NCBI RefSeq assembly: GCF_012849215.1
Contig: NZ_CP051682.1
Location: 248,001-312,000 of the forward strand
From: Mucilaginibacter robiniae
GTDB taxonomy: Bacteria; Bacteroidota; Bacteroidia; Sphingobacteriales; Sphingobacteriaceae
Length of the DNA: 64,000 nt
Reading direction: 5' to 3'
The translations under genes were made by a program, and so were the position numbers. Shown in pieces: positions 24,970 through 34,143 of this stretch; position 1 is the stretch's first letter; each line of letters opens with the position of its first letter. The notes under the pieces are model-generated. The model was not told where the DNA came from, ran no database searches, and was given only the letters and a program-made list of their open reading frames with translations.

Positions 24970-27900
24970 TTACAGAGTCAGATTTACACCCATCAGGTAA
25001 GTGTGGCTGCGTGGATAGGAAGAATAATCAACACCTGGTGTTACCGGGGTTGCACGGCGGGTATTTACATCAGGGTCAAAACCAGTATAGCTGGTTACAA
25101 TAGCCAGATTGTTGGCCGTAACAAAAACCCGCAGTTTTTTAACGCTTACTCTCCTTAACAGCGCCGGACTAAAGGTATACCCTAGTGTTACGTTGTTAAC
25201 GCGGGCAAAAGCTGCATTTTCCACATCATCAGACGTTACATAGAAAGCTGCCGCACCAGTTACAGGTATTGATGTTTTAGCATTAGCATTTAAGGCATCC
25301 AATACGGCTGGTGCTGCACCTACCGCTACCGTACTACCATTTACCGTAACTAACTTTTGGGTAACGTTGCCGTTGGCATCAACGGTGCGCCAGCGGTCTT
25401 TAGCTGTACCTAATAAGTTGGTGTTTGCGGTATAGCCATTACTAAATTCAATTTTCGAAGCATTTAACACCTTGGCGGCAGCTTGGAAATTGATAAAAAT
25501 ACTAGCATCAAAACCTTTGTAAGTAAACATTTGGTTTAAACCACCAGTAATTTTAGGGTTAGTGTTTCCCAGTATAGTTTGGTCGGCTGAAGTAATTACC
25601 CCATCGCCGTTCAGGTCTTTATATCTTACTAAACCCGGTTGTGCTGTACCAATGGTTTTAGATGGATCAACCACGCCTGATTTAAGAGTGTACTGGTTAG
25701 TGGCTGCATTATAATTAAAATCAGAGGTTTTATAGAAGCCATCGCTTACATAGCCATAAACGCTACCTACCGGTTTACCAACTTGTACAATGAAATCGGC
25801 TGGCTGGCCAGAAACACCCCAACCTGAGTAAGCAAAGTATGAATCTTGTCCTGGAGCCAGTGCCAATACTTTGTTCACATTGTAAGCTACGTTAAAGTTG
25901 GCCGACCAGCTAAATGATTTACTTTGAATAATGTAAGCATTAAACTGTGCTTCAACTCCCCGATTTTGTGTTTTACCTACGTTTTGCAGTTGGGTAGTAT
26001 AACCCGAACTGGTTGGTACAGGTACACTAATCAAAAGGTTGCGGGTAGTCCCCTGATAAGCATCTAACGATACCTGAATCTTGTTATTAATCATACCAAA
26101 ATCTAACCCAATATTGGTAGAAGCAGTAGTTTCCCATTTCAATTTTTGGTTTACCAGGTTGGTTGGTGCAATACCTATACTGGTAGTACTTTCATTTAAA
26201 GTATATAACGTGTTAGTGCCGGTGTTGTATAAAGTTTGCGTCAGGTAATCGGCAATACGGTTGTTACCTGATGTACCATAGCTTAATCGCAATTTCAAAT
26301 CAGAAATAGCTGTGATATTCTTCATAAAATTCTCTTCAGAAACACGCCAGGTCAGGGAGCCTGATGGGAAATAACCCCATTGATGGCCGGGAGCAAACTT
26401 TGAAGAACCATCAGCACGCATAGTAAAGGTTGCTGTATATTTTTTATCCAACGTATAATTACCGCGAGCAAAGAAAGACAACAAATGAGAGGTTGAATTG
26501 CTGACGGTTGGATAACCTGGTATAATAGTACCCTGATTAAGCTGATTTAATGCAGACTCAGCACTGATGCCTGCCGGAAATAATTTAAATTGGTTGTTTA
26601 GCCCATCAGAATGCAGATTATAAAATTCGTTACCTATAATTAAATTAACATCATGATGTTTAGGATTAGCTGCTGAATTATTAAAGGTTAACACGTTTGA
26701 TAAATCAAGCGTATTGGTATTAATCTGGTTGATACCTGCCAATGGTTGTCCGCTGCCATTAATGCGCGCATTGAAGGTAATGGCGTCATCAAATGAGTTT
26801 AACTTTTGACGGTTAAAATCAACCCCTAATGTAGAACGGAAAGACAGATACTTGTTGAAAGTATAGTTTAGGTACCCGTTCAAATCAGTTACATAAGTAT
26901 AGTTTTTTCGGTATTGAGCATTGGAGTTAACTATAGGATTTAATACGCCAAGGTTATTACCGGCTGCATTACTTTCTGCATAGAGTGTTGGATCTACCTG
27001 ATCGTCAGGAATGCCTGGTACATCAAACGGACGGTATTTGATGGTGTTCCGTAGATTGTTATAAGTAGAACCTTGTGTACTGGAAGTACCTGCGCCACTA
27101 ACCGCTTGTGCATTATAGCGAGCATTAAAACCAAATCTGAACTTGCTGCTCGCCGTATGATCCATACGGAAGTTAATCAGTTTACGATCATACATCGAAT
27201 TGATTACCGTTTCGTTTTGGTTGTCATCGGTAAAGCTCAGGTTAAACTGCGTACTTTTGCTTCCACCAGTTATACTAATATTATGTTGCTGCTGGAAGCC
27301 GGTTCTACCCAAAGTTTTTTTCTGCCAATCCACAAAAGGCACGCTCTGAAACCGGGAAAGCGCTCCAAAATCATTACCGTAATCATTAGCAAAACTGGTA
27401 CTGTCGGTAGCGTTACCCCGGCTGCGTTCATATTGATAAAGCACAAAATCATATGGATTTAGAACCTGTAACTCGCGTGCTAGACTTTTAAAACCTACGC
27501 GGCCGTTGTAAGTAACTGTAGTAGGTTGTTCACGACCACCTTTAGTAGTTATTATTACTACACCATTAGCTCCACGAGCACCATAAATAGCCGTTGAAGC
27601 CGCATCTTTCAGCACATCAATCGATTGTATATCTTGCGGTGATAAAGTGGACAAGCCGTTTTCTACCTGCACCCCATCAATTACGTACAATGGATCGTTA
27701 TTTTGGGTGATAGAACCACCACCACGTACCAATACCCGCACTGCCGCATCCGGCGAACCTTCTGACTGGGTAATTTGCACACCAGCTAAACGACCAGCCA
27801 ATGCTTCACCTAACGAGGTAACCGGAATGTCTTTTAACTGAGTGGCATTTACTGAGGATACTGCACCGTTTACGTCACGGCGCTTTACTGTTTGATAACC

Positions 27901-28230
27901 AATAGCCACTACTTCATCCAACTGCCTCGAATCATTTTCAAGCGCAGCGTTAATGGTTGTTTGGCCAGCAGTTAAGGTAAATTCCTGTTGCTTAAAGCCA
28001 ACGTAACGGATAACAACAACAACACCGGCTCTATCGGGCACATTCAATTTGTAAGTTCCATCAACGGCTGTTTGTGTTCCGGAGGTTGTACCTCGTATGG
28101 ATACGGTGGCTCCAACAACAGGCTCTTTGGAGTCTTTTTCAGTTACCTTACCGGTAATCTGCCGGGTTTGTGCCCACGCTGCAGTGCAACACAGCAACAG
28201 TAAGCATAAATTAAGTAAAAATTTATTCAT
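24970..28230 (-). CDS. SusC/RagA-type TonB-dependent outer membrane transporter
   Basis: The 1086-residue protein has a signal peptide (MNKFLLNLCLLLLCCTAAWAQ) and a carboxypeptidase-regulatory-like beta-sandwich (residues about 22-105: QITGKVTEKDSKEPVVGATV). A plug domain starts near residue 115 (LAGRLAGVQITQSEGSPDAA, NDPLYVIDGVQ, IYGARGANGVVIITTK), and a 22-strand barrel extends to the end. It lacks an N-terminal STN domain, so it is not of the anti-sigma signalling type. With SusD it forms the import pedestal for the oligogalacturonides made outside. It is the first gene of the minus-strand run and is divergent from a LacI-type regulator. Confidence 0.95.
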   Translation of the reverse strand: MNKFLLNLCLLLLCCTAAWAQTRQITGKVTEKDSKEPVVGATVSIRGTTSGTQTAVDGTYKLNVPDRAGVVVVIRYVGFKQQEFTLTAGQTTINAALENDSRQLDEVVAIGYQTVKRRDVNGAVSSVNATQLKDIPVTSLGEALAGRLAGVQITQSEGSPDAAVRVLVRGGGSITQNNDPLYVIDGVQVENGLSTLSPQDIQSIDVLKDAASTAIYGARGANGVVIITTKGGREQPTTVTYNGRVGFKSLARELQVLNPYDFVLYQYERSRGNATDSTSFANDYGNDFGALSRFQSVPFVDWQKKTLGRTGFQQQHNISITGGSKSTQFNLSFTDDNQNETVINSMYDRKLINFRMDHTASSKFRFGFNARYNAQAVSGAGTSSTQGSTYNNLRNTIKYRPFDVPGIPDDQVDPTLYAESNAAGNNLGVLNPIVNSNAQYRKNYTYVTDLNGYLNYTFNKYLSFRSTLGVDFNRQKLNSFDDAITFNARINGSGQPLAGINQINTNTLDLSNVLTFNNSAANPKHHDVNLIIGNEFYNLHSDGLNNQFKLFPAGISAESALNQLNQGTIIPGYPTVSNSTSHLLSFFARGNYTLDKKYTATFTMRADGSSKFAPGHQWGYFPSGSLTWRVSEENFMKNITAISDLKLRLSYGTSGNNRIADYLTQTLYNTGTNTLYTLNESTTSIGIAPTNLVNQKLKWETTASTNIGLDFGMINNKIQVSLDAYQGTTRNLLISVPVPTSSGYTTQLQNVGKTQNRGVEAQFNAYIIQSKSFSWSANFNVAYNVNKVLALAPGQDSYFAYSGWGVSGQPADFIVQVGKPVGSVYGYVSDGFYKTSDFNYNAATNQYTLKSGVVDPSKTIGTAQPGLVRYKDLNGDGVITSADQTILGNTNPKITGGLNQMFTYKGFDASIFINFQAAAKVLNASKIEFSNGYTANTNLLGTAKDRWRTVDANGNVTQKLVTVNGSTVAVGAAPAVLDALNANAKTSIPVTGAAAFYVTSDDVENAAFARVNNVTLGYTFSPALLRRVSVKKLRVFVTANNLAIVTSYTGFDPDVNTRRATPVTPGVDYSSYPRSHTYLMGVNLTL

Positions 28231-28666
28231 AATTTAAGTGGTTTCAGGTAAACAGCAGCACATAATCAACAGCATAGCCTATTCCTTTTCAGGGCAACTA
28301 CACGGGTTCAAGTACGCTTGGTTAAAATTTAATAATTGGTTTATAAGTATCTGGCTTCAGTACAATCTGTTGGTTATTCAGCTATACTATTCGAATGCTT
28401 AACAAGATTAACTACTCTGTATAAATAAAAGAAATTTATACAGCATAAAAAGTATGCAAACGTTCCCGGAAACGTTTGCATTTGAATAGCAAAATTTTCG
28501 CCTTCAAATTAACTTATAGTTATTTAGCTTACTGACAGACTTTTGTAGTACTAAGGTTTGTACAATAGAAATTCTTTCAAGAACCCTCATTAAACCAGAA
28601 CCTTAGCTTACCAGACATGAGCGGTTAGGACATTTTGTTATTTTAACTTAAATTTAGCCACCAATT
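28231..28666. promoter_or_regulatory. Divergent promoter region between susC and lacI-type gene
   Basis: This 436-bp gap contains no gene. Apart from the 28-bp palindrome at 28454-28481, which is listed separately, it is AT-rich and should hold both promoters. I could not fix either promoter with a matching -33/-7 pair. Confidence 0.6.
28454..28481. promoter_or_regulatory. LacI-family operator palindrome
   Basis: The halves ATGCAAACGTTCCC and GGAAACGTTTGCAT are inverted copies of each other except at one base pair, centred near 28467. A central CG-containing palindrome of this kind is typical for LacI/GalR regulators. Variants of the site occur at 18429-18446 and 29737-29755, each in front of another pectin gene group. 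Confidence 0.8.
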
Positions 28667-29704
28667 ATGTTCCAATCGTACACCATAAAAGATATTGCCA
28701 AAGCACTTGGCCTTTCCACATCTACCGTTTCAAGAGCGTTAAACGGTAGTTATGAAATAGGAAGTGAAACCAAAAAGCTGGTATTGGAGTACGCTGAAAA
28801 AGTAAATTATCGCCCCAATCCTATTGCGTTAAGCTTAAAAGAGCAAAAAAGCCATTCTATAGGTGTGGTGGTGTGCGAAGTAGCTAACAGTTACTTTTCT
28901 CAAGCTATTAATGGCATTGAATCTATCGCTTATAATTCAGGTTACCATGTCATCATAACACAAACTCATGAGTCGGCAGCGCGTGAGGCCGCCAATGTAC
29001 AACACCTTTTATCCAGGCATGTAGATGGCTTGCTGGTATCTCTATCGGCTGAAACTACCGACATTACACCTTACCAATATTTGCACGAAAAAGGTTTCCC
29101 AATCGTGTTTTTCGACCGTATTGCACCTGAAATTAATACCCATAAGGTAATCGCCAACAATTACCAAGGTGCTTTTGAAGCTACTGAACTCCTTATTCAA
29201 TCAGGTTATACTAGAATCGCTCATTTAACCAGTTCCGACAATCTGCTGATTAGTCGCGACAGACTAAACGGCTTTACAGCAGCCTTAGCTAAACACCATA
29301 TTGCGTTTATACCTGATTATGTTAAACACTGTAACCGTGGCGGGATGGTATTGGAAGAAGTAGAAGCAGCTATTCGTGAACTGTTTAGTCAGCCCAACCG
29401 ACCGGAAGCTATTTTTATTGCCGGAGATAAATTAACGACCACTTTCATTGCAGGCATTAAAAAACTGGGGATGAAAATACCGGATGATATAGCCGTTGTG
29501 GGTTTTACCAACTCGAACGTAGCCGAACTTTTTGATCCGCCGCTTACCGTTGTACGGCAACCCGCTTTCCAGATCGGGCAAACAGCCACCGAGCTGTTGA
29601 TTAAAACTATTGAAAGCAAACGCCCTATTTACGAGTATAAAACCGAGCAGTTAGCAACTGAATTAATTTTAAGAAACTCGGCTCCCCAACTCCGACCTCA
29701 TTAA
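28667..29704 (+). CDS. LacI-family transcriptional regulator of the pectin locus
   Basis: A 345-residue regulator. Residues 1-55 form the LacI helix-turn-helix and hinge (YTIKDIAKALGLSTSTVSRALNG, VNYRPNPIALSLKEQKS). The remainder is a periplasmic-binding-protein-like sensor (GVVVCEVANSYFSQAINGIE ... DDIAVVGFTNSNVAELFDPPLTVVRQP). Its divergent position to SusC and the nearby palindrome mark it as the probable local regulator. The effector is likely a galacturonate catabolite such as tagaturonate or KDG, which is inference. Confidence 0.92.
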   Translation: MFQSYTIKDIAKALGLSTSTVSRALNGSYEIGSETKKLVLEYAEKVNYRPNPIALSLKEQKSHSIGVVVCEVANSYFSQAINGIESIAYNSGYHVIITQTHESAAREAANVQHLLSRHVDGLLVSLSAETTDITPYQYLHEKGFPIVFFDRIAPEINTHKVIANNYQGAFEATELLIQSGYTRIAHLTSSDNLLISRDRLNGFTAALAKHHIAFIPDYVKHCNRGGMVLEEVEAAIRELFSQPNRPEAIFIAGDKLTTTFIAGIKKLGMKIPDDIAVVGFTNSNVAELFDPPLTVVRQPAFQIGQTATELLIKTIESKRPIYEYKTEQLATELILRNSAPQLRPH

Positions 29705-29736
29705 ACGCCTTAGTTATTCTCCTGTAAATCAATATT

Positions 29737-29755
29737 TACGCAATCGTTTCCGTGA
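29737..29755. promoter_or_regulatory. LacI-type operator half site upstream of GH28 gene
   Basis: ACGCAATCGTTTCCGTGAA matches the right-reading half of the SusC palindrome in the core CGTTTCC and in the preceding GCAA. It lies about 80 bp upstream of the GH28 start at 29829. Confidence 0.55.
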
Positions 29756-29828
29756 AAAAATAAACTCTGGCATGCATAAACACGGGATTTTTAATTTTAG
29801 GTTTACTTTGAAATTATAAACCCGTCTT

Positions 29829-31472
29829 ATGAAACTTTCTTTAAAACATCTGGCACTGACAGGTGCTTTGGTGCTTGCGCATTTTTTTAAGGCTGCTGCA
29901 CAGGATGGTACAGTGCCCGATATGAATTACTATTTAACGCATGCGCCGTTTAAAATGCCAGCATTAACAGAACCGCATTTTAACGGCAAAACATATAATA
30001 TTCAGGATTATGGAGCGGTAAGCAACGGCGAATATTTAAATACCGAAGCTATAAGAAAAGCTATTACAGCTTGTTCTGCCGCAGGCGGTGGTACCGTTCA
30101 CATCCCGCCTGGGCTATGGCTTACCGGACCTATAGTGCTGCAAAGTAATGTAAACTTGCATGCCGACCGAGGTGCGCTGATTATATTCAGTCCAGATCAT
30201 GCTATATATCCCATTTTAGCAGATAATAAAGTACAAAGGTTAATATCGGGCAATAATCTGGAAAATGTAGGCTTAACTGGCGAAGGTATTTACGACGGCT
30301 CGGGCGATACCTGGCGACCTCTGAAAAAAAGCAAAGCAGCTCCTGCTTTGTGGAATGATCTTACTAAATCGGGCGGTGTAGTAAGTACTGATGGCAGTAT
30401 GTACTGGCCTACCAAAGAAGGCTTGGAAGGCGAAGCTTATGTAAAAGGTTTAAAAGGCAAACCCAACTTAAAACCTGATGACTACTTGCCTGCGCGTGAT
30501 TTTTTGCGCCCCAATTTGGTGGTTATCAGCAATAGTAAAAACGTGCTGATTGATGGGCCAACCTTTAAGAACTCGCCCATGTTTGCCCTAAACCCTAACA
30601 ACTGCAACAACCTAATTATCAGAAATGTAACTATCAATAACGAGTATTATGCTCAAAATGGTGATGGCATTGATTTATCGGCCTGTAAAAATGCTGTAAT
30701 TTATCATTGCACTGTTAATGCCGGTGATGATGGTATTTGCATGAAATCGAGCACTAATAAAAATGCTAACGCTGATGAAGCCGGGTTGCAGAATGTTGTT
30801 ATAGCCGATTGTATTGTATACCATGCGCATGGGGGCTTTGTGATAGGCAGCAACACGGATGGTGGCATGAACAACGTGTATGTAACCAATTGCAATTATG
30901 TAAATACTGATATTGGCATTCGGGTAAAAAGTAATCGTGGAAGAGGTGGACTGGTGCATAACATTTACATTGATAATGTATTTATGCATGATATTCTGAA
31001 CGAAGCAATCTTGTTCAGCACCTATTATGAAGATAATGGCACAAACCAAAACAAAGTAGTACCCGTAACCAACTTAACCCCGAAATTCCAAGATTTTTAC
31101 ATTAGCCATGTATATTGCAACAATGCAAAAACAGCAATATCTATTACCGGCTTACCAGAAATGCCGGTTAACCATATCAACTTGTCAGATGTGGTTATTT
31201 CGGCTCAGCAACCCATTGTAGCTACTGAAGCTTCAGAAATTGTGCTGAAAAATGTTAAAATCATTTCGCCGGAAAAAACGTTAATGAAGTTAGATAATAG
31301 CCAAAATATTACTGCTGATAATATCCAGTACAGCAACGAAACAACAACATTGGTTGCCGCTACAGGTACTAAAACCAGCAATATTAAAATTAGTAACAGC
31401 AATGCAAAAAAGTTATCCAAGCCTGTACAATTAGGTACTGGAGTGGATAAAAGCACGGTTCACATCTTATAG
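29829..31472 (+). CDS. Polygalacturonase, glycoside hydrolase family 28
   Basis: The 547-residue exported enzyme (signal MKLSLKHLALTGALVLAHFF) is a paralog of the GH28 enzyme at 19645-21303, with the same overall layout. Motifs are NGDGIDLSACKN, GDDGICMKSS, AHGGFVIGSNTDGG and IRVKSNRGRGG, so all catalytic and substrate-binding positions are kept. It is transcribed on the plus strand after the LacI-type gene, with its own operator-like site in the 125-bp gap. It probably differs in chain-end or methylation preference from its paralog. Confidence 0.93.
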   Translation: MKLSLKHLALTGALVLAHFFKAAAQDGTVPDMNYYLTHAPFKMPALTEPHFNGKTYNIQDYGAVSNGEYLNTEAIRKAITACSAAGGGTVHIPPGLWLTGPIVLQSNVNLHADRGALIIFSPDHAIYPILADNKVQRLISGNNLENVGLTGEGIYDGSGDTWRPLKKSKAAPALWNDLTKSGGVVSTDGSMYWPTKEGLEGEAYVKGLKGKPNLKPDDYLPARDFLRPNLVVISNSKNVLIDGPTFKNSPMFALNPNNCNNLIIRNVTINNEYYAQNGDGIDLSACKNAVIYHCTVNAGDDGICMKSSTNKNANADEAGLQNVVIADCIVYHAHGGFVIGSNTDGGMNNVYVTNCNYVNTDIGIRVKSNRGRGGLVHNIYIDNVFMHDILNEAILFSTYYEDNGTNQNKVVPVTNLTPKFQDFYISHVYCNNAKTAISITGLPEMPVNHINLSDVVISAQQPIVATEASEIVLKNVKIISPEKTLMKLDNSQNITADNIQYSNETTTLVAATGTKTSNIKISNSNAKKLSKPVQLGTGVDKSTVHIL

Positions 31473-31623
31473 CACGATACTCAACTTTCAAGAGCTACAA
31501 ACCGTTTTCAAATTATCTATCATACACAATATTGTAGGATACATGATTAGCACTACAAATTATTGAATCAGCAATAGATATATTGCACATTAACCATTAT
31601 TAAACCTATCAAAAACCAAACCT

Positions 31624-32673
31624 ATGAAATCAATCAAGACGTTAGGGCAGTTCATCATTGAAAAGCAGGCCGATCATCCGTATGCCAAAGGTGAGCTCTC
31701 GCGTTTGCTGCGTGACATCGGCATTGCCGCCAAGATCGTCAACCGCGAAGTGAATAAAGCAGGTCTGGCTAACATCCTGGGTGATGCCGGCTCCGTGAAC
31801 ATCCAGGGCGAAGGACAGAAGATGCTCGACATCTATGCCAATGAACAGTTCATCTCGGCCCTGACCTCCGGTGGCGAGTGCTGCATCGTAGTGAGCGAAG
31901 AGAACGAAGACTGCGTGTACATTGACAACGAAGTCTCACAAGATGCCAAGTACATCGTAGCCATTGATCCACTGGATGGCTCTTCTAACATCGACGTTAA
32001 CGTTTCAGTAGGTACCATCTTTTCCATTTACCGCAGAAAGTCTACCGAAGGCAGAGCAACGTTAGAGGACGTGTTGCAGCGCGGCACCGATCAGATCGCA
32101 GCAGGTTACATCATCTATGGCTCCTCGACCATGCTGGTCTATACCACCGGCAAAGGCGTAAACGGCTTTACCCTGGACCCTTCTATTGGCGAGTTCTGCC
32201 TGTCGCACCCTCACATGCAAATGCCTAAAGAAGGCAACATTTACTCCATCAACGAGGGTTACTACGCGCATTTTCCGGATGGCGTCAAAAAGTACATCAA
32301 GTACTGCCAGGTAGAGGATGCCAAAACACACCGCCCCTACACCTCACGCTACACTGGCTCGATGGTAGCCGATCTGCACCGCAGCTTGGTGAAAGGCGGC
32401 ATTTACATGTACCCCATGACGGCACATGCACCTTTGGGTAAGCTGCGCTTGGTATATGAGTGTAACCCGATGGCCTTTTTAGTAGAGCAGGCCGGTGGCA
32501 AGGCCTCGAACGGTTATGAGCGCATCTTGGAGCTGGAAGTCAAAGAGCCGCATCAGCGTTCAGCGATCTTTATTGGTTCAGAAAACATGGTAAACAAAGC
32601 TGAAGAGATGATTGCCTGCTTCTCCCCACAAGGTACCAAGCGCTCCTTTGAAGGTGTCGTCTCTATTCAATAG
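31624..32673 (+). CDS. fbp: Fructose-1,6-bisphosphatase class 1
   Basis: The 349-residue enzyme converts fructose 1,6-bisphosphate to fructose 6-phosphate, the committed step of gluconeogenesis. Metal-binding signature [19 protein letters not shown] begins near residue 115. Further marks are [14 protein letters not shown], the [20 protein letters not shown] substrate loop, and [19 protein letters not shown]. Base and codon use differ strikingly from all neighbours: C-ending codons (ATC, GCC, CGC, AAC, TTC) dominate and the gene is clearly richer in G+C. That may reflect selection for high expression or an origin by transfer. It follows the pectin genes, whose products enter metabolism below this step. 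Confidence 0.95.
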   Translation: MKSIKTLGQFIIEKQADHPYAKGELSRLLRDIGIAAKIVNREVNKAGLANILGDAGSVNIQGEGQKMLDIYANEQFISALTSGGECCIVVSEENEDCVYIDNEVSQDAKYIVAIDPLDGSSNIDVNVSVGTIFSIYRRKSTEGRATLEDVLQRGTDQIAAGYIIYGSSTMLVYTTGKGVNGFTLDPSIGEFCLSHPHMQMPKEGNIYSINEGYYAHFPDGVKKYIKYCQVEDAKTHRPYTSRYTGSMVADLHRSLVKGGIYMYPMTAHAPLGKLRLVYECNPMAFLVEQAGGKASNGYERILELEVKEPHQRSAIFIGSENMVNKAEEMIACFSPQGTKRSFEGVVSIQ

Positions 32674-32762
32674 ATGAATAAATTTTTTATAATTTAAATT
32701 AAAAGAGCTAAAACCACAAGCTACATAAATGAGTTATAGTAGGCATAAAACATTATCTAGCT

Positions 32763-33218
32763 ATGGCAACATCAGAAAAATCAGTAGAAGTATTAAATGA
32801 TCTACTTGAAATTAACAACGACCGTATTAAAGGTTTTGAACGTTCAATAAGTGAATTAGGCAATGGCGACAGCGATTTGAAATCGTTGTTTGAAGAATAC
32901 AGCTCACAAAGCCGTAAAAACGTACAAGAATTAACAGCTGCAGTAACCCAAAGCGGTGGCAGTGCAGAAACTGGTAACAGCATCAGCGGTACTATTCACC
33001 GTGCATGGATTGACGTAAAAGGAACCTTTACTGGTCATGACCGTAAATCAATTCTGCAAGAATGCGAACGTGGCGAAGACGCTATGAAATCAGCTTACAA
33101 AAGTGCATTAGCACCAGACAGCGAATTATCAGCTGATTTAGTGCAAACTGTATCTAAACAAGCTGAAGAACAAAAATTAGCTCACGACCGTGTGAAAGCA
33201 CTTCGTGACAGCGAATAA
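32763..33218 (+). CDS. PA2169-family four-helix-bundle protein (DUF2383)
   Basis: A 151-residue all-helical cytoplasmic protein with a ferritin-like pattern of long amphipathic helices. SEKSVEVLNDLLEINNDRIKGFERSI opens the chain, and IHRAWIDVKGTFTGHDRKSILQECERGEDAMKSAYKSAL forms the conserved middle. The family is DUF2383/PA2169, often induced by stress; its function is not established. A strong terminator follows directly. Confidence 0.85.
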   Translation: MATSEKSVEVLNDLLEINNDRIKGFERSISELGNGDSDLKSLFEEYSSQSRKNVQELTAAVTQSGGSAETGNSISGTIHRAWIDVKGTFTGHDRKSILQECERGEDAMKSAYKSALAPDSELSADLVQTVSKQAEEQKLAHDRVKALRDSE

Positions 33219-33241
33219 TTTGTAAAATCAATTATTTATAG

Positions 33242-33277
33242 GCCGGCCTTTATGCAAACATAAAGGCCGGCTTTTTT
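33242..33277 (+). terminator. Strong terminator after DUF2383 gene
   Basis: GCCGGCCTTTATG and CATAAAGGCCGGC form a perfect 13-bp stem with the loop CAAA, followed by TTTTTT. Confidence 0.9.
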
Positions 33278-33288
33278 ATTGTATCTAT

Positions 33289-34050
33289 ATGGAAAATCCT
33301 TTTTCAACTGATAAAGTTGTGCAATGGGGCAATAACGGCCCGGTATTGGTGTTTCTGCATTATTATGGCGGCAGCGCGCAAACCTGGCAATGGGTAGCTC
33401 AAAAGTTAGCAGACCAATATCGTTGTGTGGCTATCAACCTACCTGGCTTTGGTGGTGCTGCTCCTTTAGAAAAGCCCTCCATAGCTAATATGGCAGCTGA
33501 TATTGAGCAGCAGCTTCAATATTTAGGCATAACAGATTACACGCTTATAGGCCACTCGATGGGTGGTAAGATAGCCATGCAGATGGCGGCAAACCCAGGC
33601 AATACTATCAAAAAATTAGTTTTGCTCGCCCCATCCCCTCCTACTTTTGAAAAAATACCAGAGAAGGAAATTCAACGCATGCTTGATCATCCAAGTGGTG
33701 AGGCAGCTGCATACAACATCAAGAAAAATACGATACAGCCCCTTGGTACCGAGCAATATGCCTTAGCCATTGACACCAACTACATGGCCGACGGTAGTAC
33801 CTGGCGTTGGTGGCCTTTGGAAGGTATAAACCATTCTATTGCCGATCTTACTAAAAGTTTGACCATGCCGGTAACGGTTATTGCCTCTAAAGATGATGCC
33901 GCTATTACTTATGAAATGGTTACAGACGAGGTTATGCCTAACTTACCATCCAATACTCGTTTAATTACTACCCATGGCATAGGGCATTTGTACCCATTGG
34001 AGGCACCAGGCTGGCTGGCTGAATTGTTAAAAATTGTACTAGCTAAGTAA
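33289..34050 (+). CDS. Alpha/beta hydrolase
   Basis: A 253-residue soluble hydrolase without signal peptide. The nucleophile elbow is GHSMGG with Ser90. The acid is probably the Asp in VIASKDDAAI, and the base His lies in THGIGHLYPLEAPGW near the C-terminus, so the triad is complete. The oxyanion region reads FLHYYGGSAQTWQW. The substrate cannot be deduced; general esterases and haloperoxidase-like members share this pattern. It is monocistronic, starting 12 bp after a terminator. Confidence 0.85.
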   Translation: MENPFSTDKVVQWGNNGPVLVFLHYYGGSAQTWQWVAQKLADQYRCVAINLPGFGGAAPLEKPSIANMAADIEQQLQYLGITDYTLIGHSMGGKIAMQMAANPGNTIKKLVLLAPSPPTFEKIPEKEIQRMLDHPSGEAAAYNIKKNTIQPLGTEQYALAIDTNYMADGSTWRWWPLEGINHSIADLTKSLTMPVTVIASKDDAAITYEMVTDEVMPNLPSNTRLITTHGIGHLYPLEAPGWLAELLKIVLAK

Positions 34051-34143
34051 ACCTGGTACGATAACTTTACTGGATAGTAAACCAATTTAAATTTTAGCCT
34101 GTGCAAAAGCATAGGGCTTTATATTTTTTAGTTATCTCGCATT

